This document shows positions 45,125 through 53,222 of a stretch of DNA of 64,000 nt, piece after piece (position 1 is the stretch's first letter; each line of letters begins with the position of its first letter). The stretch spans positions 1 to 64,000 of the forward strand of contig NZ_VUKA01000002.1 of the NCBI RefSeq assembly GCF_008386565.1. The letters run 5' to 3'. Position numbers and translations under genes: made by a program. Origin of the DNA: Teichococcus oryzae (lineage in GTDB: Bacteria; Pseudomonadota; Alphaproteobacteria; Acetobacterales; Acetobacteraceae). The notes beneath the pieces were generated by a model that saw only the letters and a list, made by a program, of their open reading frames with translations, did no database searches and was not told the DNA's origin.

Positions 45125-46342
45125 ATGACCCTTCCAGGCAATGTCGCGCCCGATTTGCGGCATGATCCCGAACTCGGCGCCGCGCTGCCGGACGCGGCGT
45201 CCCGTGCGATGCGCGGGGTGCATCGGGCCATAAGCGAGCTGCGCCGGGGCACCCCGGTGCTGCTGGCCGGGCCGCAGGGGGCGCTGGTGGTGGCCGCGGC
45301 GGAAACCGTGGGCGCCCGCGGGCTGGCCGAGATCGCCGCCGCCGGCATGGCGCCACCCGTGCTGCTGCTGGCCCCGGTGCGGGCTGCCGCCGTGCTGCAG
45401 CGGCCGGTGAACGCCGCCACCCCGCCGCAGCGCGGCGATGCCCTGAAGCCGGATGCGCCGCAGGCCGAGGAAGGCGTGGTCGCGCTGAAGCTGCCGCCTT
45501 CCCTGCTGGACCCGGAATTGCTGCGCCGCCTCGCCGATCCGGTGGCCGAGCGCCTGTTGCCGGAAACGCCCGACCTTGCGCTGCCGCATCTGCTGGCCCC
45601 GGCGGCGCTGGCGCTGGCCAAGCTGGGCCGGCTGCTGCCCGCCCTGGTGGCGGCCCCGGCGCGCGACAACGCCGCCGCTCCGCTGGACCTGCTGCGGGTG
45701 CCAGCGACCGATGTGCTGGCCTATCCCGTGACGGCGGCCACGACGCTGAGGCGGGTGGCGGAGGCACGGGTGCCGCTGGAGGATGCGCGCGATGCCCGCA
45801 TCGTGGCCTTTCGCGCCGCCGATGGCGGGATCGAGCACCTGGCCATCCTGGTGGGCGATCCGGAAGGCCGGGCGGCGGATGGCGCCGCGCCGCTGGTCCG
45901 CGCCCATTCGGAATGCTTCACCGGCGACCTGCTGGGCAGCCTGCGCTGCGATTGCGGCCCGCAGCTTCGCGGCGCCATCCGCCGCATGGCGGAGGACGGG
46001 GCGGGCGTGCTGCTTTACCTGGCGCAGGAAGGGCGCGGCATCGGCCTGGCGAACAAGCTGCGCGCCTATGCCCTGCAGGATGGCGGGCTGGACACGCTGG
46101 ATGCCAACCGCGCCCTGGGCTACGGCGCCGATGAGCGCGGCTTCCTGGTGGCCGCCACCATGCTGGAGCAACTGGGCATCCGGCGCATCCGCCTGCTGAC
46201 CAACAACCCGGACAAGGTGTCCGGGCTGGCGGCCTGCGGCATCGAGGTGGCGGGGCGGGAGGCGCATCGCTTCGCGGCCAATGGCGTCAATGACAAGTAT
46301 CTGGAAACCAAGGCGGAGCGCTTCGGCCACTTGTTGCGCTGA
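45125..46342 (+). CDS. ribA: GTP cyclohydrolase II with a degenerate RibB-like N-terminal region
   Basis: Catalyses the first step of riboflavin synthesis from GTP. The C-terminal ~200 residues have the Zn ligands in ECFTGDLLGSLRCDCGPQLR, the catalytic region YLAQEGRGIGLANKLRAYAL and RLLTNNPDKVSGL. The N-terminal ~195 residues align in position with the DHBP synthase half of RibBA (VHRAISELRRGTPVLLA), but the acidic DDEDRENEGD motif is replaced by AGPQGALVVAAAE, so DHBP synthase activity is not expected. 405 aa from ATG 45125 (GGAAAG about 7 nt before). A separate ribB should exist elsewhere. Confidence 0.9.
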   Translation: MTLPGNVAPDLRHDPELGAALPDAASRAMRGVHRAISELRRGTPVLLAGPQGALVVAAAETVGARGLAEIAAAGMAPPVLLLAPVRAAAVLQRPVNAATPPQRGDALKPDAPQAEEGVVALKLPPSLLDPELLRRLADPVAERLLPETPDLALPHLLAPAALALAKLGRLLPALVAAPARDNAAAPLDLLRVPATDVLAYPVTAATTLRRVAEARVPLEDARDARIVAFRAADGGIEHLAILVGDPEGRAADGAAPLVRAHSECFTGDLLGSLRCDCGPQLRGAIRRMAEDGAGVLLYLAQEGRGIGLANKLRAYALQDGGLDTLDANRALGYGADERGFLVAATMLEQLGIRRIRLLTNNPDKVSGLAACGIEVAGREAHRFAANGVNDKYLETKAERFGHLLR

Positions 46343-46369
46343 GCCCTTGCCAAGCGGTGGCGGCGCGCC

Positions 46370-46882
46370 ATGCTGCGCGGCATGGAGCTGATCGCCGCCG
46401 TGTTTCCCGATGGCCGCCTGACCCTGCGGGGGGAGGTCTGGCGCTGCGCGCTCGGCAAGGGCGGCGTGCGGCGGGACAAGTCGGAGGGGGATGGGGCCAC
46501 CCCGGTCGGCACCCTGCCCCTGCGGCGCGTGCTGTACCGCGCCGATCGCGGCCCCGCCCCCGCCTGCGCCGTGCCGGTGGAGCCGATCGCCCGCGACGAT
46601 GGCTGGTGCGACGACCCGGCCCACCCCGCCTACAACACGCGCCTCCGCCTTCCCCATGAGGCGCGGCACGAGGCGCTTTGGCGGGAGGACGCGGTGTACG
46701 ACATCATCGGCATCCTGGGCTGGAACGACGCGCCGGTGCTGCGCGGCCGCGGCAGCGCCATCTTCCTGCACCTGGCGCGGCCGGATTACCCGCCGACCGA
46801 GGGCTGCATCGCCCTAGAGGGGCGCGACCTGCGGGCGCTGCTGGCAACGGGCGTCACCGGATTCGAGGTCCTCCCCCCGTGA
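46370..46882 (+). CDS. L,D-transpeptidase-family (YkuD) protein
   Basis: The 170-aa protein has the YkuD catalytic signature: His in IFLHLARPDYPP and Cys C146 in TEGCIALEGRDL. N-terminal CALGKGGVRRDKSEGDGATP and VGTLPLRRV are typical of the DUF-like short YkuD group. No signal peptide or transmembrane helix is seen, unusual for peptidoglycan cross-linkers, which act in the periplasm; it may use a non-classical route or act on cytosolic precursors. ATG 46382 is an alternative start. 27 bp after ribA, 9 bp before mutM: likely one transcript. Confidence 0.88.
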   Translation: MLRGMELIAAVFPDGRLTLRGEVWRCALGKGGVRRDKSEGDGATPVGTLPLRRVLYRADRGPAPACAVPVEPIARDDGWCDDPAHPAYNTRLRLPHEARHEALWREDAVYDIIGILGWNDAPVLRGRGSAIFLHLARPDYPPTEGCIALEGRDLRALLATGVTGFEVLPP

Positions 46883-46891
46883 GCCCCGCTC

Positions 46892-47734
46892 ATGCCTGAA
46901 CTCCCCGAGGTCGAGACGGTGATGCGCGGCCTGGCCGGGCTGCTGACCGGCCACACCCTGACCTTCGCCGCCACCAACCGGGACGGCATGCGCTGGCCCT
47001 TCCCGCCCGGCCTCGCGGAGCGGCTGACGGGGGCGCGGGTGGAAGGCTTCCGCCGGCGCGGCAAATACATGCTGATGCGGATCTCGGGCGGCGACTCGGT
47101 GCTGATCCATCTCGGCATGTCGGGGCGGATGGTGTCGCGCCCGGCCGGTGCCAACACGCCGCCGCCGGCGCATGAGCATCTGGTGCTGCAAACCGATGAT
47201 GGGCAGCGCGTCGGCTTCGTCGATCCGCGCCGCTTCGGCAGCGTCGACCTGGTGCCCACCGCCGCCGAGGACCGCCACAAGCTGCTGGCCGGCATGGGGC
47301 CGGAGCCGCTGGAGGAAGGCTTCACCCCCGGCCTGCTGTCGGAGTCGCTGTTCGGCAAGCGCACCCCGGTCAAGGCCGCGCTGCTGGACCAGCGAGTCGT
47401 TGCGGGGCTTGGCAACATCTATGTTGCGGAAGCGCTGTTCCGCGCCGGCATCTCGCCCCGCCGGCTGGCCCACACCATTCCCGGCGCGCGGGCGGCGCGG
47501 CTGGTGCCGGCCATCAAGGCGGTGCTGGAGGATGCCATCGCCGCCGGCGGCTCCTCCTTGCGCGACTATGTCCAGGCCGATGGCGAGCTGGGGCATTTCC
47601 AGGACCGCTTCCAGGTTTACGACCGGGAAGGCACGCCCTGCCCGCTTTGCCCCGGGCCGCCCTCTTGCCGCGGGGTGTCGCGCATCGTGCAATCCGGGCG
47701 CAGCACCTTCTTCTGCGCCCGCACGCAACGCTGA
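46892..47734 (+). CDS. mutM: Formamidopyrimidine-DNA glycosylase
   Basis: Removes 8-oxoguanine and FaPy bases and nicks the strand (β,δ-elimination). The 280-aa protein has the catalytic N-terminus [14 protein letters not shown] (Pro2 nucleophile, Glu3). It also has the H2TH region [20 protein letters not shown] and the zinc-finger β-hairpin [12 protein letters not shown]. The finger is odd: the first pair CPLC is present, but the final Cys-x2-Cys reads CART, so the fourth ligand is Thr, and an extra Cys lies at PPSC. Zn binding may use that Cys or be weakened. Short gaps both sides suggest an operon with the transpeptidase gene. Confidence 0.93.
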   Translation: MPELPEVETVMRGLAGLLTGHTLTFAATNRDGMRWPFPPGLAERLTGARVEGFRRRGKYMLMRISGGDSVLIHLGMSGRMVSRPAGANTPPPAHEHLVLQTDDGQRVGFVDPRRFGSVDLVPTAAEDRHKLLAGMGPEPLEEGFTPGLLSESLFGKRTPVKAALLDQRVVAGLGNIYVAEALFRAGISPRRLAHTIPGARAARLVPAIKAVLEDAIAAGGSSLRDYVQADGELGHFQDRFQVYDREGTPCPLCPGPPSCRGVSRIVQSGRSTFFCARTQR

Positions 47735-47801
47735 CCGCCCGGCCCGGCGGCGGGCCTCCAGGCCACGGGACATGCCGGGGAATTGCCATCAAGGAAATGC
47801 C

Positions 47802-48587
47802 ATGAGCGACACCGCCTCCCCCTATGAGATGATCCTGGTCGAGCGGCAGGGCCCGGCCGGGCTGATCCGCCTGAACCGGCCCAAGGCGCTGAACGCGCTG
47901 TGCGACCAGCTCACCGCCGAGCTGGCCGACGCCCTGGCCGCGCTCGACGCCGACCCGGCCGTGGCCGCCATCATCCTGACCGGGAACGAGAAGGCCTTCG
48001 CCGCCGGCGCCGACATCCGCGAGATGCAGGACCGCGCCTTCCCGGCCACCTACATGAAGGACTTCGTCGCCCCGTGGGAGGCGGTGCTGTCCGTGCGCAA
48101 GCCGGTGATCGCGGCGGTGGCCGGATTCGCCCTCGGCGGCGGCTGCGAGCTGGCGATGATGTGCGACCTGATCCTGGCCGCCGACTCGGCCCGCTTCGGC
48201 CAGCCGGAAATCAATCTCGGCATCATCCCCGGCGCCGGCGGCAGCCAGCGCCTGACGCGCGCCATCGGCAAGTCCAAGGCCATGGAGATGGTGCTGACCG
48301 GCCGCATGATGTCGGCCGAGGAAGCCGACCGTGCCGGGCTGGTCGCCCGCGTGGTGCCGGCCGCCGAGCTGATCCCCGAGGCGGTGAAGATGGCGGAAAA
48401 GATCGCCACCCTGTCGCCGCCGGCCGTGGCCATGGCGAAGGAGGCGGTGAACGCCGCCTTCGAGCTGCCGCTGCGCGAAGGGGTGCGGCTGGAGCGCCGC
48501 TTCTTCCTCAGCCTGTTCGGCACGCCGGACCAGAAGGAAGGCATGGCCGCCTTCCTGGAAAAGCGCCCGGCCGCCTTCAAGGGCTGA
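47802..48587 (+). CDS. Enoyl-CoA hydratase/isomerase (crotonase)
   Basis: Hydrates trans-2-enoyl-CoA in β-oxidation. The 261-aa protein starts with [12 protein letters not shown], the CoA-binding oxyanion loop [11 protein letters not shown], and the two catalytic Glu positions in [13 protein letters not shown] and [14 protein letters not shown]. The C-terminal helix ends EKRPAAFKG, typical of short-chain crotonases. ATG 47802 has AAGGAAA 5 nt before it; in-frame upstream sequence is antisense-like. A hairpin follows 25 bp later. It is a stand-alone gene; specificity for short-chain substrates is a family expectation. Confidence 0.93.
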   Translation: MSDTASPYEMILVERQGPAGLIRLNRPKALNALCDQLTAELADALAALDADPAVAAIILTGNEKAFAAGADIREMQDRAFPATYMKDFVAPWEAVLSVRKPVIAAVAGFALGGGCELAMMCDLILAADSARFGQPEINLGIIPGAGGSQRLTRAIGKSKAMEMVLTGRMMSAEEADRAGLVARVVPAAELIPEAVKMAEKIATLSPPAVAMAKEAVNAAFELPLREGVRLERRFFLSLFGTPDQKEGMAAFLEKRPAAFKG

Positions 48588-48612
48588 AGCCCGCCGCGCA
48601 GCCTGGCGGGGC

Positions 48613-48633
48613 GGCCCTCAGGAGCTGAGGGCC
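48613..48633 (+). terminator. Hairpin after the enoyl-CoA hydratase gene
   Basis: GGCCCTCA pairs with TGAGGGCC around GGAGC, 25 bp past the stop. There is no T run, so termination may be partial. Confidence 0.55.
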
Positions 48634-48673
48634 GTCGCCACCACCTCGATCAGCGTGTCGGCCCTACCCCACG

Positions 48674-48815
48674 GGCCAGCAATGCCCCTTCCGGCCAGCT
48701 CCGCAGGCCAGCAATGCCCCTTCTGGCCGGCCCCGCTGGCCAGCAATGCCCCCGCTGGCCGGCCCCGCAGGCCAGCAATGCCCCCGCTGGCCGGCCCCGC
48801 AGGCCAGCAATGCAT
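48674..48815. repeat. 32-bp tandem repeat array (four full units plus a partial)
   Basis: The heptamer GGCCAGC begins units at 48674, 48706, 48738, 48770 and 48802, a constant 32-bp period. The unit core is GGCCAGCAATGCCCC, followed by CTGGCCGGCCCCGCA with few substitutions. Facing GGCCAGC/GCTGGCC copies can form repeated 7-bp hairpins. It fills most of the 349-bp gap between enoyl-CoA hydratase and rpsT. Small antisense ORFs across it are translated repeat and are not called as genes. Confidence 0.92.
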
Positions 48816-48936
48816 TGACTCCCGCGCGGCCCGAAGGCTAAACCGCGCCTTCCGTCGCAGGCCCCTGCCATTCTTTGTGGTGGCGAGGGTTGATGCGCGT
48901 TCCTGAGACACAGTGTGACTGGTTCAAAGCACCGCC

Positions 48937-49221
48937 ATGGCGAACACGGCTTCCGCGCGCAAGCGCATCCGGCAGACGGCGACTCGTAACGAGCGCAACC
49001 GCGCCCGCCGGTCCCGCGTCAGCACCTTCCTGGTCAAGGTCGAGAAGGCCGTCGCCGGTGGCGACAAGGCCGCGGCCCAGGCCGCTTTCAAGGACGCTCA
49101 GCCCGAGCTGCAGCGTGCCGTCACCAAGGGCGTGATGCACGGCAACACCGTGGCCCGCAAGCTGTCCCGCCTGTCCGCGCGCATCAAGGCGCTGGGCGCC
49201 CAGGCGGCCGCCCAGGGCTGA
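48937..49221 (+). CDS. rpsT: 30S ribosomal protein S20
   Basis: A 94-aa basic three-helix protein binding 16S rRNA. The N-terminus [20 protein letters not shown], the central [14 protein letters not shown] and the C-terminal [18 protein letters not shown] are diagnostic. It lies directly upstream of dnaA, a conserved neighbourhood in many alphaproteobacteria. Followed 3 bp after the stop by a perfect hairpin. Confidence 0.97.
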   Translation: MANTASARKRIRQTATRNERNRARRSRVSTFLVKVEKAVAGGDKAAAQAAFKDAQPELQRAVTKGVMHGNTVARKLSRLSARIKALGAQAAAQG

Positions 49222-49224
49222 CTT

Positions 49225-49245
49225 GGCAGGGGCCACGCCCCTGCC
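49225..49245 (+). terminator. Hairpin after rpsT
   Basis: GGCAGGGGC and GCCCCTGCC form a 9-bp perfect stem with loop CAC immediately after the rpsT stop. No T tract, so possibly Rho-assisted. Confidence 0.65.
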
Positions 49246-49581
49246 GCACAGCGGATCGTGCCAGCGGCTCCCCATGTTCTCACCATGATCCCGTTGCACC
49301 CCGAGGGTGCCGGGCGGTAGCCTTCCAGAACAGCCGCTGGACTCGAGTATCCCAATACATCTTGTCAGCTTCCGGTCGTCTTCCGAGGCAGGTCCCACTT
49401 GACCTGATCCGGAGACGGATCGGTTGACTGTGCCCTGAATGAATCGCAACAGGGTAGCACTCTGGATGTTTCCGGCCTTGCCCGGAGGTGTTGGGGCGCG
49501 TTTGTTCAACTGACCGGTTCTCCGCCCCGCATGGGGTCGCATCAGGCTGGCCAAGGGCCGAAAGGGTGGCAGGTGCTTCGC
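49246..49581. other. Intergenic leader between rpsT and dnaA
   Basis: About 336 bp without a gene. It has two GANTC sites (GACTC at 49340, GAATC at 49441), the CcrM methylation target that controls dnaA in Caulobacter. A perfect hairpin GATCCG-GAGA-CGGATC (49406-49421) lies just before TTGACT, a possible -35 for which I find no convincing -10. No run of DnaA boxes was seen, so it is not recognisably oriC. Confidence 0.45.
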
Positions 49582-51087
49582 ATGGAGAAAGATCTCGAGA
49601 CTTCCCCCACCCCCGCGACAGGGCAGGTGGCCGAGGCCTGGGCGCGGATTCGCGGCCGGTTGAGGGAGGAAGTGGGCGAGGTCGAGTACCGCTCATGGCT
49701 GCGCCAGATGACGCTGTCGGCCATTGAGGGCGAGGAAGCGGTGATCCTGCTGCCCACCCGGTTCCTGCGCGACTGGGTGCGCGGCCATTACGGCGACCGC
49801 CTGCGCGCGCTCTGGGCGGCCGAGCCGCTCGGGGTGCGCCGCGTCGACATCCGCGTGGCGCCCGAGCTGCGCGGCGGCAACCAGGAAGCCGCGCCGGCCG
49901 GTTCCATGCCCACCCTGGCGGATGGCGGCCTTGCCGGCGCCTCCCCCGCCACCGCGCCGGGCGCGCGGCCGCAGCAGGCGGCGCTGGCCCTGGCCGAGCC
50001 GCTGTCCTCGCCGCCGCGCGGCGAGGCGCGCACCGAATCGAAGCATGACTGGGCCGCGCCGCTCGACCCCCGCTTCACCTTCGACAGCTTCGTCGTCGGC
50101 AAGCCGAACGAGTTCGCGCATGCCTGCGCCCGCCGCGTGGCGGAAAAGCCGGCCTCGCCAGGCTTCAACCCGCTGTTCCTGTATGGCGGCGTCGGCCTCG
50201 GCAAGACGCACCTGATGCACTCGATCGCCTGGGCGATCTCCTTCAACGGCCAGCGCAACGTCGCCTACATGTCGGCCGAGAAGTTCATGTACCGCTTCAT
50301 CGCGGCGCTGCGCTCGCAAAGCACGATGGAGTTCAAGGAATCGCTGCGCTCGGTCGATGTGCTGATGATCGACGACCTGCAATTCCTGATCGGCAAGGAC
50401 AACACGCAGGAAGAATTCTTCCACACCTTCAACGCGCTGATCGACGCGGGGAAGCAGATCGTGGTGTCGGCCGACAAGTCGCCTTCCGACCTGTCGGGGC
50501 TGGAGGACCGGCTTCGCACCCGACTCGGCTGCGGCATGGTGGCCGACATCCACGCCACCACCTATGAGCTGCGCATCTCCATCCTCCAGGCCAAGGCGCA
50601 GGGCGCCAGCCAGGGCGGCGCCGAGATCGAGGTGCCGCCGCGCGTGCTGGAATTCCTGGCGCACAAGATCACCTCCAACGTGCGGGAGCTGGAAGGCGCG
50701 CTGAACCGCCTGATCGCCCATGCCAACCTGTTCGGCCGGCCGATCACGCTGGAATCGGCGCAGGAGGTGCTGCACGACATCCTGCGCGCCCATGACCGCC
50801 GCGTGACGATCGAGGAGATCCAGCGCAAGGTCGCCGAGCATTACAACATCCGGCTGACCGACATGTCCTCCGCCCGGCGGGCGCGCAACGTGGCGCGGCC
50901 GCGGCAGGTGGCGATGTACCTGGCCAAGCAGCTCACCTCCCGCTCCCTGCCGGAGATCGGCCGCCGCTTCGGCAACCGCGACCACACCACGGTGATGCAT
51001 GCCGTTTCCCGCGTGGCGGAGCTGATGCAGGCCGATGGCGCCTTCGCCGAGGATGTCGAGCTGCTGCGGCGCATGCTGGAAACCTGA
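49582..51087 (+). CDS. dnaA: Chromosomal replication initiator DnaA
   Basis: AAA+ initiator that melts oriC. 501 aa from ATG 49582. Domain I is at residues 15-90 (VAEAWARIRGRLREEVGE ... YRSWLRQM), then a Gly/Ala/Pro-rich linker (about 95-150). The AAA+ core (about 155-370) has Walker A GGVGLGKTH and Walker B VLMIDDLQFL, with sensor regions DRLRTRLGCGM. The C-terminal DNA-binding domain carries the DnaA signature NRDHTTVMHAVSRV. An earlier in-frame start at 49531 would add 17 unrelated residues. Followed by an array of tetraloop hairpins. Confidence 0.96.
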   Translation: MEKDLETSPTPATGQVAEAWARIRGRLREEVGEVEYRSWLRQMTLSAIEGEEAVILLPTRFLRDWVRGHYGDRLRALWAAEPLGVRRVDIRVAPELRGGNQEAAPAGSMPTLADGGLAGASPATAPGARPQQAALALAEPLSSPPRGEARTESKHDWAAPLDPRFTFDSFVVGKPNEFAHACARRVAEKPASPGFNPLFLYGGVGLGKTHLMHSIAWAISFNGQRNVAYMSAEKFMYRFIAALRSQSTMEFKESLRSVDVLMIDDLQFLIGKDNTQEEFFHTFNALIDAGKQIVVSADKSPSDLSGLEDRLRTRLGCGMVADIHATTYELRISILQAKAQGASQGGAEIEVPPRVLEFLAHKITSNVRELEGALNRLIAHANLFGRPITLESAQEVLHDILRAHDRRVTIEEIQRKVAEHYNIRLTDMSSARRARNVARPRQVAMYLAKQLTSRSLPEIGRRFGNRDHTTVMHAVSRVAELMQADGAFAEDVELLRRMLET

Positions 51088-51093
51088 GGCCCC

Positions 51094-51197
51094 TCCGCCG
51101 AAAGGCGGATCTGGCTTCCCTGCCGCCGAAGGGCGGCTCTGGCCTCCCCTGCCGCTGAAGGGCGGCTTTAGGCCCTGAACCGCCGAAAGGCGGTTTT
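51094..51197 (+). terminator. Four tetraloop hairpins, the last an intrinsic terminator
   Basis: Stems CCGCC-GAAA-GGCGG (51095), GCCGCC-GAAG-GGCGGC (51122), a G-T-containing GCCGCT-GAAG-GGCGGC copy (51151) and AACCGCC-GAAA-GGCGGTT (51178-51195) recur every 27-29 bp. Only the last is followed by a T run. The array lies between dnaA and coaA. Confidence 0.8.
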
Positions 51198-51260
51198 GCG
51201 TTTGCGGCGCAGCAATGCCAGGATCGGGCGCAATTCCGAGCCGGCATGAAAGGCCGCCCC

Positions 51261-52214
51261 ATGAACGATCTCGCGCCCACGGCCGAGGAACGCGCTGGCC
51301 TCGCGGCGTATCGCCGCTTCAGCCGGCCCGAATGGGCGGCGCTGCGCGCCAACACGCCGCTGTCCCTGTCCACGCGCGACATCGACAGCCTGCGCGGCGT
51401 GGCCGAGGAATTGTCGCTGTCCGAGGTGGTGGACATCTTTCTGCCGCTGTCGCGCCTGCTGAACCTGCAGGTGGCGGCGGCGCGCGGCCTCGGCGTCGTG
51501 CAGGACACGTTTCTTGGCCGCCCCGCCGCCCTGCCGCCCTACATCATCGGCATCGCCGGCAGCGTGGCCGTGGGCAAGAGCACCTTCGCCCGCGTGCTGC
51601 AGGCCATCCTGGCGCGCTGGCCGGACCATCCCAAGGTGGCGCTGATCACCACGGATGGCTTCCTGTATCCCACCGCCGTGCTGGAAAGCCGCGGCCTGAT
51701 GCAGCGCAAGGGCTTCCCCGAAAGCTACGACCTGCGCCGCATGATCAGCTTCCTCGCCGCGGTGAAGGCGGGGGAGCCGGAGGTGCCGGCGCCGGTTTAT
51801 TCCCACCTCACCTATGACATCGTGCCCGGCAAGACGCAGGTCGTGCGCCGCCCCGACATCCTGATCTTCGAGGGGCTGAACGTGTTGCAGCATTCGGCGG
51901 GCGCGCCGCTGCTGGCCTCCGACTTCTTCGACTTCTCCGTTTATGTGGATGCGGAGGAGGCGCATATCGCCGAATGGTACCGGCAGCGCTTCCTGTTGTT
52001 GCAGCGCACGGCCTTCCAGCAGCCGGAATCCTATTTCCGCCGCTACAAGGACCTGCCGAGGGAGGAAGCGCTGTCGGTGGCCACCCGGATCTGGGAACAG
52101 ATCAACTTGCCCAACCTGCGCGAGAACATCCAGTACACGCGAGAACGCGCCAGGCTAGTGCTGCGCAAGGGCGCCGATCACCGCGTGCAGGAAATCCGCC
52201 TGCGCCGCATGTAG
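51261..52214 (+). CDS. coaA: Type I pantothenate kinase
   Basis: First committed enzyme of coenzyme A synthesis. The 317-aa protein has the P-loop [17 protein letters not shown], the pantothenate/feedback region [16 protein letters not shown] and [27 protein letters not shown] and [13 protein letters not shown] follow. ATG 51261 has AAAGG 8 nt before it; ATG 51246 is five codons earlier. Length equals the E. coli enzyme (316 aa). The gene is expressed separately from dnaA because the terminator at 51178 intervenes. Confidence 0.95.
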   Translation: MNDLAPTAEERAGLAAYRRFSRPEWAALRANTPLSLSTRDIDSLRGVAEELSLSEVVDIFLPLSRLLNLQVAAARGLGVVQDTFLGRPAALPPYIIGIAGSVAVGKSTFARVLQAILARWPDHPKVALITTDGFLYPTAVLESRGLMQRKGFPESYDLRRMISFLAAVKAGEPEVPAPVYSHLTYDIVPGKTQVVRRPDILIFEGLNVLQHSAGAPLLASDFFDFSVYVDAEEAHIAEWYRQRFLLLQRTAFQQPESYFRRYKDLPREEALSVATRIWEQINLPNLRENIQYTRERARLVLRKGADHRVQEIRLRRM

Positions 52215-52259
52215 CGGCGGCGGGAGGCGGCAGGGGCGGCAGGGGCGGCAGGGGCGGCC

Positions 52260-52952
52260 TCAGGCGTCGCCCTCGCCCGCCTGCTCGTCCAGCGCGTCGC
52301 GGTCCAGGATGTGGATCTGGTGGTTCGCCCCGTCGGCGATCAGCCGGCGCCGGCGCAGGGCGCTCAGGGTGCGGCTCACCGTTTCGGCGGTCAGGCCAAG
52401 ATAATCGGCGATGTCGTAGCGCGACATCGGCAGGTCCAGCAGATGCGGCCCGTGCTGGCCGCGATCGGCGAGGTCGGCCAGGAAGCTGGCCACCCGCTCG
52501 GCCGCGCTTCTGCGGCCCAGCAGGATGCAGCGGTCCTGCGCCGCTTCCAGGTGGCGGAGGGTGAAGGCCTGCCAGGAATGCGCCGCGCGCGGCTCGCGGC
52601 CGATGCAGTCCTCGATGTCCTTGCGGGCGAAGGCGATCACCACCGCCTCCGTCACCGCTTCGGCGGAAAAGCGGTGGCGGCCCGTGCCGTCGAGGCCGAA
52701 CACCTCGCCTGGCAGGGCGAAGCTGGCGATGCAGCGGCGGCCATCCGGCAGCAGGCGGCGGGTGCGGACGGTGCCCGAGACGACCTCAAACAGCGTCTCG
52801 ATCGGCGATCCCTCGGCATAGATCTCGGCTCCGCGCGCGAGGCGGAGGGGGCGGCCGAGGAAGCGTTCCGCCACCAGGGCGGAGCCGGCCTTGGCGAAAA
52901 CCGGGAAAGGAAAGGCCTGGGCGGGGTTGCGGGTCACCATCGCGGTCTGCAT
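52260..52952 (-). CDS. fixK: CRP/FNR-family transcriptional regulator, FixK-like
   Basis: The 230-aa regulator has an N-terminal cyclic-nucleotide-binding-like barrel (residues about 28-140: EIYAEGSPIETLFEVVSGTV and IASFALPGEVFGL). The C-terminal HTH carries the recognition helix in DIADYLGLTAETVSRTLSAL, where E-x2-SR is the FNR-box-reading set. There is no N-terminal Cys cluster for an Fe-S centre, so it is a FixK-type, not an FNR-type oxygen sensor itself. Start at 52952 has GGAGGAGAGG upstream. Divergent from the FixT-like gene and near fixLJ, which should activate it. Likely controls low-oxygen genes. Confidence 0.85.
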   Translation of the reverse strand: MQTAMVTRNPAQAFPFPVFAKAGSALVAERFLGRPLRLARGAEIYAEGSPIETLFEVVSGTVRTRRLLPDGRRCIASFALPGEVFGLDGTGRHRFSAEAVTEAVVIAFARKDIEDCIGREPRAAHSWQAFTLRHLEAAQDRCILLGRRSAAERVASFLADLADRGQHGPHLLDLPMSRYDIADYLGLTAETVSRTLSALRRRRLIADGANHQIHILDRDALDEQAGEGDA

Positions 52953-53019
52953 GCGGCCTCTCCTCCGGCTGTCGGTGCGATGGCCGTTGGATACCGCCGC
53001 GCCCGCGCCGCCGGTATTG

Positions 53020-53045
53020 GGGAGATTCCCTGATGGTAGAACTAC
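53020..53045. promoter_or_regulatory. Palindromes in the fixK/fixT intergenic region, candidate FixJ site
   Basis: GGGA-GAT-TCCC (53020-53030) and GTAG-AA-CTAC (53036-53045, followed by GTAAC) lie 68-93 bp upstream of the fixK start. They are in the only less GC-rich stretch of the gap. In rhizobia FixJ~P binds such a region of the fixK promoter; the match is by position and palindromic form only. Confidence 0.35.
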
Positions 53046-53068
53046 GTAACGCCCGCCCCGCCGGCGCC

Positions 53069-53082
53069 ATGATCCATGTCAG
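53069..53082 (+). promoter_or_regulatory. FixK/FNR-like box upstream of the FixT-like gene
   Basis: ATGAT-CCAT-GTCAG fits the TGA-N6-TCA core of FNR/FixK operators. It lies about 147 bp before the FixT-like ATG at 53223. In rhizobia fixT transcription is FixK-dependent. Confidence 0.4.
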
Positions 53083-53222
53083 CACATCGGCCGGAAGCCG
53101 CCGCTAGGGTGTCCGCCACCGGTCGGCAGGACCCTTCCTCCCCCTGTTCGCGGCCGGCCCTCGTTGCGGGTGGAAAGCGGCGGAGATGGCCGAATGTCGT
53201 GGGTGTTCCAGGGAAAACGGTC

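Noticed and set aside
48674-48815. Regular repeats resembling a small CRISPR array
   Set aside because: The 32-bp units are contiguous with no unique spacers between them, and no cas gene is present.
48618-48911. Minus-strand 97-codon ORF rich in Cys/Trp/Gly
   Set aside because: It is translated tandem repeat; composition follows the 32-bp unit.
49246-49581. oriC beside dnaA
   Set aside because: No set of TTATCCACA-like boxes or AT-rich unwinding element was found in the gap.
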